A stretch of DNA of 64,000 bases from Bacteroidetes bacterium B1(2017) (GTDB lineage Bacteria; Bacteroidota; Bacteroidia; UKL13-3), in NCBI GenBank assembly GCA_002256395.1, contig NKJG01000004.1, forward strand, positions 124,001 through 188,000. Direction: 5' to 3'. Below are positions 54,923 to 63,500 of this stretch, piece by piece. The notes under the pieces are model-generated. The model saw nothing but the letters and a program-made list of their open reading frames with translations. It did not search any database and was not told the DNA's origin. The translations under genes and the position numbers were made by a program. Position 1 is the stretch's first letter, and every line of letters starts with the position of its first letter.

Positions 54923-56024
54923 TAGGAGCGAAAAAAAACGTATACTAATTGTAGAAGATGATGCTATTATTAGTAGAAATATGTTCGACTTTTTAGTACT
55001 GAATGGATATGAGGTAAGGCTTGGGAATAACGGATTGATGGGCCTTGAGATTGTTCAAACATTTATTCCAGACTTAATATTATGTGATATTATGATGCCT
55101 GAAATGGATGGGTATACTTTCTTCAAAGAGTACACAAAAAAGTATCCTTTTCAAAATAGCCTTTTTATTTTTGTTACAGCAAAAAACGTTAATTCGGATA
55201 TGCGTTTTGGCATGAATTTAGGCGCGGATGATTACATTGTAAAGCCTTTTCAATTGGATCATTTAGCCGAAACTATTAGGGTTAAATTTGGTAAGCTGGA
55301 TAACCTGAAATCATTTCTTCAAGGCTCCTCCAAGAAGAAAGATACTATCAATACATTTATTCCTATTAGAGAAGTGAATAATTGCGTTACTTCTATTATA
55401 GGCGGGTCGCAGCTCTTAATAGATTCAAAAAAGAACAATCAGGATTTAGATTTACAACATGTTCTATTTATTATTAACAGCTGTGGTTTGAGATTAAATA
55501 AAGGAATAAATAATCTTGTTTTAGGTAATGAGTTTCAAAAAAATACGCTTGTTCCGTTTATTGAAACTATTGATTCTAAGTTTATTGAATCCATAATTAA
55601 ATCAATTGCACTATCCTATAATCGAATAAGTGATTTAACACTTCTTGTTTCAACCTTTGAGGAGGATCTTAATTTGGATAAATACCTTTTGCGTAAAGTG
55701 TTGGAAGAGCTTGCTGATAATTCGTTTAAATTTACAACCCATGGAATAAAAATTAATTGGGAAATAAAAGTTGAAAATGGATTCCTTGATTTTAAAGTAA
55801 TTTACAATACCGGCAATTTTACAGCTAAATGTTTTAATGAAATTGCACCGTTTAAACAGTTTTTTAATGAGGCTAAAACCAATCCAGGATTGGGTTATGG
55901 ACTGTATATTACTAAGAAAATTATTAGCTATTTCAATGGGTCAATAGAGTTTGGAAATATTTTCGAACTGGGTAAATTTTCAGTTTTAATTCCTGCTAAC
56001 TTTAGCCTTCCAAGAAAAGTTTAA
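54915..56024 (+). CDS. Response regulator with degenerate histidine-kinase-like output domain
   Basis: A 369-residue protein. The receiver domain (about 8-126) is complete with D58 as phospho-acceptor, T88 and K110. The C-terminal half resembles HisKA-HATPase but is eroded: the phospho-acceptor stretch reads IREVNNCVTSIIGG where SHE-R-T-P-L-TSIIG is normal, so His is Arg152. The ATP-binding DxGxG region reads YNTGNF with Asn, while the N-box ELADNSFKF and GLGYGLYI remain. It can be phosphorylated but probably not autophosphorylate. It overlaps the upstream kinase by 8 bases. Confidence 0.85.
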   Translation: MPNRSEKKRILIVEDDAIISRNMFDFLVLNGYEVRLGNNGLMGLEIVQTFIPDLILCDIMMPEMDGYTFFKEYTKKYPFQNSLFIFVTAKNVNSDMRFGMNLGADDYIVKPFQLDHLAETIRVKFGKLDNLKSFLQGSSKKKDTINTFIPIREVNNCVTSIIGGSQLLIDSKKNNQDLDLQHVLFIINSCGLRLNKGINNLVLGNEFQKNTLVPFIETIDSKFIESIIKSIALSYNRISDLTLLVSTFEEDLNLDKYLLRKVLEELADNSFKFTTHGIKINWEIKVENGFLDFKVIYNTGNFTAKCFNEIAPFKQFFNEAKTNPGLGYGLYITKKIISYFNGSIEFGNIFELGKFSVLIPANFSLPRKV

Positions 56025-56176
56025 TAGCCTGTTGCAATATGAATATGTTTTATAATGGATGCGTTTAGATGTAATACTCATTGGTAGATATTCTTTTTAT
56101 TGTCTATTTATTTGCCTTAATGGTCCATTTCTCCAATTGGCATAAATGTATTTTGTGGACTATTTTTTTTTACCAT

Positions 56177-58033
56177 ATGAATGCTTTTGCTCGAATTTTT
56201 CTTATAGCTGTTTTTTGTTTGAACTTCCTTAATTCTATTGATGGGAAGGAAATCAATTCTGTTCATTTAGATTCTTTATTTGCACAAATTTTCTCCAATC
56301 CCAACCATGTAAAAGAGGAGTTAAATTCACTAAAGGCTTCTACTTTAGATATTCCTGATTCTTTAAATTTTCAAAAATTTAATTTGATCGGGGTATATTA
56401 TGGAGTCTTTGGCCAGTTCGATTCTGCCTATCATTATTTCTTCAAGGCCATTTCATATACTCCTGTAATGTCTGTAAAGAGAGCAGATGCATTAAGGAAA
56501 TTGGCAATTGTATATAGAAACCAACAAAAAAACAAACGGGCACTTCAGGTATTATCTGCGGCCTTAAGACTTAGTAAGCGCTTTGGTGATAAACATTCTA
56601 CAGCTATGATTTATTGCGAAATGGCAGGCAATTACCATGCTTTGTTTCAAGATGAATTAGTTGTTAAATATTTGGTTTTAAGCCTAGATATTCTTGATAA
56701 ATTACCCAATGAAAAATATTCAGATCTGTCTATAGTGCGAAACAACTTGGCTCGAACTTATATGAATAATGCGAATATTGATTTTGCCATTCCGCTTATT
56801 GAAAAATCAATGGAGCAATACAAGAATAATCACGATTTGTTAAATTTTAACCTTTGCCTTTTTGATTATGCCGAATGTTTACTTGCCAAGAAAAAATATG
56901 TTAAAGCGGATAAAATAATTAAGCTAGCAATTCTCGGTTCCAAGGATTTCGAGCCCAAAAGAGCATTGGTTCAAGGATATTGCTTGTATGGGAAATTATA
57001 TCAAGCAGTAGGAAAAGAAAAATTGGCTGATACCTATTTTTCAAAGGCACTACAAAATATTTCTTACGCAGAATCAAAAAATGTACTTGTAATAGTTTCG
57101 AACAACCTTGTTATTCTAAATAAACAAAAGAAATATCATGAAGCTATAGCCTTAGCAAAACCCTATGAAATAGAAATCCCTGAAGCAAATTGGGAAGATA
57201 GAATTAGTTTTCAATTAGAATTAACAAGTGCTTATCTTGGATTAGGTAGGGTAGACGAAAGTATTATAAGCTTCCAAACGTATATTAAAATAAAAGAGGC
57301 TTTCTCTAAAGTTAAGAGCAACTATAGGGTTAGCGAATTACAAAATGCTTATCAAAAGCTTAACGAAGAAAAGGATGCAAAGGTAAGCGAAGCTGTTTCC
57401 TGGGCTCTAGTAAATAAGCTAAAATATCAATTGTTCTTTAACCTCTTTCTGGTGGGGTGCCTTCTGTTTTTAGGTTTTATTATTTATTCAAGATATCGAA
57501 TTGAAAAACAAAAAAAGAGTTTGTTTTTTGAAAAAATTAGAGCCGAAAAAGCAGAGCGTATGCTAAGTCAATTTGAGTTGGAAAGCCAGAAAATAATCAA
57601 TCAAAATAGCTTAAGTACCATAGAAAATCAAAAGAATGAAATATTAGAGTTAGACTATTCTAGTAATGTACTTAACCAAAAATTGGATGAGGTTTTCAAT
57701 TTGCTTAAGGATGATAAAAACATTTCTATTCAAGAATTAGAGAATAAGCTTATAGCCTTGCGTCCTGTTAAAAATTATTGGGAAAAATTTTATGAAAAAT
57801 TTGAGCGGTTAAATGCAGACTTTATAAACAAAATCTCAAGCCAAAATAAACAGCTCAGCCATTCTGATTTGCAATTTATAGCCCTTGTAAAGTTAAATCT
57901 AAGTCCAAAAGAAATCGCCTCAGTTTTTGCCATTTCATTTGAAAAAGTAGTGGCACGTAAAATGGAACTATCCGAGAAGCTTAAACTCAACCAAACTACT
58001 TCTCTGGATGAATATGTGCAGTCAATAGTTTAG
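56177..58033 (+). CDS. Membrane-anchored TPR regulator with C-terminal LuxR-like HTH
   Basis: A 618-residue protein. I start it at the ATG at 56177, which gives a signal-peptide-like N-terminus; a TTG 32 codons upstream is unlikely. Residues about 50-400 hold several tetratricopeptide-type helix pairs. One membrane segment lies at about 413-437 (FFNLFLVGCLLFLGFIIY). A coiled coil follows, then a LuxR-like helix-turn-helix (LSPKEIASVFAIS) near the end. The TPRs should face the periplasm and the HTH the cytoplasm, a one-component regulator. A paralog follows after 52 bases. Confidence 0.85.
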   Translation: MNAFARIFLIAVFCLNFLNSIDGKEINSVHLDSLFAQIFSNPNHVKEELNSLKASTLDIPDSLNFQKFNLIGVYYGVFGQFDSAYHYFFKAISYTPVMSVKRADALRKLAIVYRNQQKNKRALQVLSAALRLSKRFGDKHSTAMIYCEMAGNYHALFQDELVVKYLVLSLDILDKLPNEKYSDLSIVRNNLARTYMNNANIDFAIPLIEKSMEQYKNNHDLLNFNLCLFDYAECLLAKKKYVKADKIIKLAILGSKDFEPKRALVQGYCLYGKLYQAVGKEKLADTYFSKALQNISYAESKNVLVIVSNNLVILNKQKKYHEAIALAKPYEIEIPEANWEDRISFQLELTSAYLGLGRVDESIISFQTYIKIKEAFSKVKSNYRVSELQNAYQKLNEEKDAKVSEAVSWALVNKLKYQLFFNLFLVGCLLFLGFIIYSRYRIEKQKKSLFFEKIRAEKAERMLSQFELESQKIINQNSLSTIENQKNEILELDYSSNVLNQKLDEVFNLLKDDKNISIQELENKLIALRPVKNYWEKFYEKFERLNADFINKISSQNKQLSHSDLQFIALVKLNLSPKEIASVFAISFEKVVARKMELSEKLKLNQTTSLDEYVQSIV

Positions 58034-58085
58034 AATGGAAAGTATTACACTACTATTTTCAATTTCGGTTTAAGTTATTTTTAGT

Positions 58086-59951
58086 ATGATTCATAAAAAA
58101 TTCCTCTTTATTTTTTTTTGCCTTTGTTTAAATTTTGGAGCGTTTTCTTTTGATTTTCAGAAAACCAATTGGGATTCTTTGTTTAGAGAAATTATTAAAA
58201 ATCCCAATGCAAACCAAAAAACAATTGAGGCTCTTAAGCACATTCCGTTAAGCAATCCTGATTCAATTCAATATAAAGTGAATAGAATTATTGGGGTTTA
58301 TTATGGAAACTTGAGCGAACATGATTCGGCATTAACTTATTTTTTGAAAGCAATGCCCTACACGGTACCTAATTCGGTTCGTCATGCAAATGTTTTACAA
58401 AATTTGGCTATAATATATAGGAAACAAAACAAACATGTTAAAGCAATAAATACGCTTAGAATAGCACTTAAAATTTTTCAGGAACAGAAAGATTTTCTAG
58501 GAATTGGTTATTCGTGTAATGAGCTCGCTGCAAATTACAACGACCTTGGGAATAATGATTATTCAATAAAATACTTATTGAATGGAATTAAGGGACTTGA
58601 AGATGAAATGCCTGATAACACTGGTCTTTTACCTATACTTCAAATTAACCTAGCTGATTCTTATATACAAAATAATAATTTAGACCTTGCTGAAAAGCTT
58701 TTACTTAAATTAATTCCTAAGCTTAAAATTCAAGGGGATTTCAATAATTATCATAACGGCTTAGAAATATATGGAGTTTGTTTAATGGAATTAAAAAAAT
58801 ACCAACTGTCTGAGAAGTATTTATTAGAAGCGGTTAAAGGTGCCAATGAGGTTAATAATACTTCTGTTATGGTTTCTGCTCTTGGAAACCTTGGTTCGCT
58901 ATATTCCAAAATAAATAAAAATACATTTGCCCAGCAATCATTTAATAAGGCTTTTCAATTGGCAATTGAAAATGAATCTAACACGACCATTTCTGTTGCG
59001 GCCGCTTATTTTTTTTACCTTAATAAAAAAAGATTGAGTTCTAAAGTAATTGATTTGTCTCATGAGGCAATTCCATTATTACACCTGGCCACTAATACCG
59101 ATAGGGTTGATTTTTATAACGAATTAGGAACTGCAAACAGAAACCTTGGCAACTTTAAGGAAGCCTCCCTAAATTTTGAAAAAGCCCTGCAATGGTCCGA
59201 CTCCTTGCTTGCAAGCAAACAAGATCTTATAGTTCATCAAATTCAAGCTATTTATCAAACAGAATTGTATGAGAAGGATATTAAAATATTAAATGAGAAT
59301 AATACCCTTCTTGGGCAAAAAGCTAGCAATAGAAAGTATTTCTTATTTTTAGGTTTCATCATCCTACTTTTAATAAGCTATTTATTATTTACAAAATATC
59401 AAAAAGAGCTGAACCTAAAGCTGCTAAAAGAAAAGGAGCTTGAATCTGAAAAGTTAAATTCTGATATTCTACTAAAGGAAAATGAAAGTGAGAAACTAAG
59501 AATAAAGCTTATGAATGAAACTATTTTCAATCAAAAGCAGGAAATTCTCAATAATCATGCTATCTCGAGTTCCTATGAAGAAAAAATAACCCTCTTTATA
59601 AATAGCTTAGAGGATAAACGTAAGCTAACTAAATCAGAGATTATCTCTAAAATTAATATGCTTAGAACTGAAAATTTCGGGGTTGATTATTTTGAAAAAT
59701 TTGAATCACTCAACCAAAATTTTATTGCTGGTTTAAAACGAAAATACACTTCAATTACAGTGGGCGATATACAATTCTGCTCACTATTAAAGCTAAACCT
59801 GTCTAATAAAGAGATTGCCTCTATTCTTGATATTTCTTTAGAAAGTGTAATAACAAAGAAATACAGGTTAAAGAAAAAACTGAACCTTACGGATACCTTC
59901 GATTTTGAAATGCTCTTCAATGAAATTGACATGAGTACTTCAAGTTTATAA
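58086..59951 (+). CDS. Membrane-anchored TPR regulator with C-terminal LuxR-like HTH, paralog
   Basis: A 621-residue paralog of the gene before it, with the same order of parts. A signal peptide (to about residue 20) is followed by TPRs (about 60-400), a membrane segment at about 418-437 (FLFLGFIILLLISYLLF), a charged coiled coil and a LuxR-like HTH (LSNKEIASILDIS). Matching stretches include IxxNP near the N-terminus, GVYYG, and LxxLAIIYRxQ. The two diverged well but keep the design. It lies directly upstream of the 552-base region before the large adhesin gene. Confidence 0.85.
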   Translation: MIHKKFLFIFFCLCLNFGAFSFDFQKTNWDSLFREIIKNPNANQKTIEALKHIPLSNPDSIQYKVNRIIGVYYGNLSEHDSALTYFLKAMPYTVPNSVRHANVLQNLAIIYRKQNKHVKAINTLRIALKIFQEQKDFLGIGYSCNELAANYNDLGNNDYSIKYLLNGIKGLEDEMPDNTGLLPILQINLADSYIQNNNLDLAEKLLLKLIPKLKIQGDFNNYHNGLEIYGVCLMELKKYQLSEKYLLEAVKGANEVNNTSVMVSALGNLGSLYSKINKNTFAQQSFNKAFQLAIENESNTTISVAAAYFFYLNKKRLSSKVIDLSHEAIPLLHLATNTDRVDFYNELGTANRNLGNFKEASLNFEKALQWSDSLLASKQDLIVHQIQAIYQTELYEKDIKILNENNTLLGQKASNRKYFLFLGFIILLLISYLLFTKYQKELNLKLLKEKELESEKLNSDILLKENESEKLRIKLMNETIFNQKQEILNNHAISSSYEEKITLFINSLEDKRKLTKSEIISKINMLRTENFGVDYFEKFESLNQNFIAGLKRKYTSITVGDIQFCSLLKLNLSNKEIASILDISLESVITKKYRLKKKLNLTDTFDFEMLFNEIDMSTSSL

Positions 59952-60503
59952 AAATAGTTTTCTATTTCCATGCTTTCGCGACATTATGTGCAATCTAAAT
60001 TGGTCAATTAAATGCCGCATTTTCCTTTTTTTGTCGCATTTGGCTAAAAGCTACTTTTACAACCTAAATTAAAACAAGTCCTTAGTCATAGTTTAACGGG
60101 ATAAAAACATCCAAAAAATAATTAAATTTAATTATCCATCTCTTTAATGAATTGACCTAGTGACAAATTAATTAATTTATAAATAGTTTATTTTGTCTAT
60201 AGGCTTATTTCGTTTAAGTCTTAATAGCCAGTTTGTTAATTATTTTTTTTGCGAATGTGTCTATTCGATAAATTGGTTTGTCTATAAAGTAGAAAGTAAC
60301 AAAAGATTAGATAGAACTTGTTTTTTGTTTTATTGGCTTGGTTTTTTTTCACTGCTTGAATAATTTTTCCTTTTCACATTTCCATTTTTGGTCTATTCAT
60401 AGACTTCCAAATTTTGCTGTGTAAATCTTGTTAATAATAGTTTTGTCTCTATCACTTTTCATTTTTAATTAACCTGAAAAGTGATATCAAAACAGTTATT
60501 ACT
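59952..60503 (+). promoter_or_regulatory. 552-base intergenic region upstream of the adhesin gene, with repeated GTCTAT
   Basis: No gene is seen. GTCTAT occurs at 60195, 60259, 60280 and 60391. The last forms a perfect GTCTAT-TC-ATAGAC palindrome (60391-60404). A looser GTCTCTAT is at 60445. The stretch is very AT-rich. Confidence 0.5.
60438..60445 (+). promoter_or_regulatory. Possible -7 promoter box of the adhesin gene
   Basis: TAGTTTTG fits TAnnTTTG and lies downstream of the GTCTAT cluster. Initiation near 60449 would give a leader of about 55 bases before the TTG start at 60504. Confidence 0.4.
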
Positions 60504-63500
60504 TTGAAAAAATATAAACTCTTACCTTCCTCAATTCTTAAATTGATAGGCTTTTTAGGTCTCCATTTGGTGTGCATTTTATCTATAAATGCAGCAACAA
60601 TAACAAGTGCCAATAATGGAAGTTGGAATTTGTCTTCTACATGGATTGGTGGACTAGTTCCTAGTTCAACTGATAATGTAACAATAGCCTTAGGAGATAC
60701 CGTTTTTGTAGACAATCCAAAATCTATTCTAAATTTAACAGTTACGGGTTCGCTATCAAATTTTTCTACTCTTACCATTACAAATAGTTTAACGGGTAAC
60801 GGAACTATAATAAATGAAATTAACTCCGTTTTAAATTTAGCAGGAACAAATACCCTTATGAATTTGATTGCCACTTCAGATGGCAACACAGTGAAATATA
60901 CTGGAACCTCTCAAATGTGTAAAGTAACAACCTATACCAACCTTACTATTTCTGGTTCAGGTTCAAAAACTTTTGCTTCAAGTCCATTGGTGAATGGTGT
61001 TCTTTCTATGGAAGGAACAGCCTCAATTAGCGGAAGTATTATACTTTATGGTTCAAATGCAACTTTACAATATAATAGAACTATCTCCTATTCTGCTACC
61101 TCTCTTGAATGGCCGTCCTCAATTGTAAACTTGAAAATTACAAATACAGGTGCAATTACATCTCCTAATAGTGGCAACCTTTTTCTTGCTGGAAATTTAA
61201 CCATTAATGCGGGTGCCTCACTTAATGTTCAACGTCAATTTACCGTGTCTGGTACTAGTATGATTTCTGGTATAGCAAATTGGACATCAACAGGTCGTAC
61301 CACTAGAGTTATGACCTTTTCAGGTGATGTTATTCTAAATAGCACAGCCTCTTGGATTGAGCCAGGAACTGGGAATGGGTCTGCTAATTCATTTGTTTTT
61401 GAAGGAGATTTTACAAACAATGCGAATGTATTTAGTGCTCTTATTACAACACCACTTGGGCATTCATTTACTGGAATTGGAAAAACAATAGGGGGGGGTA
61501 AACCTACCACTTTTCCAAGTGTTGTTATCACTGGAACACTTAGAAATACAGGCTCTTTGAATGTTTCGGGTATATTAACAGGGTCTGGTTCTTTAACTAA
61601 TACACAATCAGGAATACTAACCATAGGTGGTTCAAATACACTAGCAACCTTTGATGCAAGTGAAAATGGAAACAAAGTTATTTATTCGGGTACTGCACAA
61701 ACATGCCATGTTACAAGTTACTATAATTTAACCCTCGCGGGTTCTGGAGTTAAAACCTTTGCTACAAGCCCCGATGTAGCCAATATACTTTCTTTGGAGG
61801 GAACAGCAACCATTGGTTCAAGTGCAATTAATTTTGGTTCATCTGCAACCTTACAATATAATACTCCAAATTCTAGAACTGTAAGTACTTTCGAATGGCC
61901 TTCAACTTTCTCGGCAGCTGGAGGTGTAGTTATTAAAAATACGGGAACCATTAGCCTAAATGGAACAAAAACCTCAACCATTTCAAATTTAACTATTCAA
62001 ACTGGAGCCACATTTAATATTGCTTCTTATACCATTTCAATAAAAGATATTCTTGTTTCATCTTCTGCTAATTTTAAAGCTACTACTGGCACCCTTAACG
62101 TTTCAGGAAATTTTATAAATAATGGAACATTTAGTTATGGTACAGGAACAGTTAATTTTAATTCTCTTTCAGATCAAACCATTTATGGAGGTTCATATTA
62201 TAATTTAGTGCTTTCTGGTTCAGGTTTTAAATCACTCCAAGTTGGAACCACTAACATAGTTGGAAACCTTACTCTAAATGGCTCAGTTTCCTGTTCTACA
62301 GTTGTAGGATTAACAATAGGTGGGAATTTTGTTGTTGGTGATGGCAATACTATTGCATCTTTTCATGCTCATTCTTATCCATTAACCATAATGGGTACCA
62401 CCGCAGTTACAAATCATTCTTCTCTAATTATTTCATCAAGTATTGGAGCGAAGTTATTTACAGGATTTGTTCAAATTAATTTGGGTGGCACATGGAATAA
62501 TTTATCCAATTCTGATATTGAGTTAAGGGGAGGTTTAGGCAATAATGGAACCTTTTTATCAGGTTCAGGAGTTTATTCGTTTACAACAAATGCACAAACT
62601 ACAACGGGAACTATTTCCATTCAAAATTCAACCGTTCCTATTATTACCCTCACAAATGCGAATAGTTTGAATATTGGATCTAACATTACTGGAACTGGTA
62701 CCCTAATTAATAGTGCAACTGGAACATTAACTATTGAAGGCGCTATTACCATTACTACTCTTATTGCAACCTCAGCAGGTAATACTGTAAATTATACTGG
62801 CTCAGCCCAAACCTGTAAAGTTACTACCTACCAAAATCTTGGTGTTTCAGGTTCAGTAGCTAAAACATTTGCCACAAGTCCAACAGTAAATGGTATCCTT
62901 ACAATTGAAGGCACAGCAAATATCAATGTGATTTCTGGAGTTGTTACCTATGGTAGTTCTGCAGCTTTGAAATATAATAAGGATGCTGCCTACACAGCTA
63001 CAATGGAAGAATGGCCAGCCTCCTTTGTTGCCACAGGTGGAGTTATAATTTCAAATGTGGGTGTTATTACTCTTAATGCCAGCAAAACTAGTATTTCAAA
63101 ATTAACTATTGGTATAGGATCAAAACTAAATTTGGGGGGCTTCACAAATACGAATTGCGGGTCTTTAATTTTAGGTAATAACGGACAAATCGCTACTGGA
63201 ACATGGGGGTATTCTGGAGCAAATAATAATAATACAGTGTTTTTTGCTAATAATACTGGAACCATTGATGTTATTGGGGCCATTTACACATGGACAGGAT
63301 CAACAAGCACCTCCTGGAATACTGCCTCCAATTGGAGTACCAATTTGGTACCTACAAGCTATTCAGAAGTTATTATTCCAAGTGTTGTTAATCAACCTAT
63401 TATTTCTTCAATCGCTGGTTTAGCAAAAAATCTAAGTTTAAAAAGTGGAGCAACCCTAACTAATACCGCTGGATTAACGCTTACAAATGGAACTCTTTTC

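Noticed and set aside
61491-61498. Frameshift at the eight-G run in the adhesin gene
   Set aside because: The frame continues correctly on both sides of the run, so no frameshift is present in this copy.
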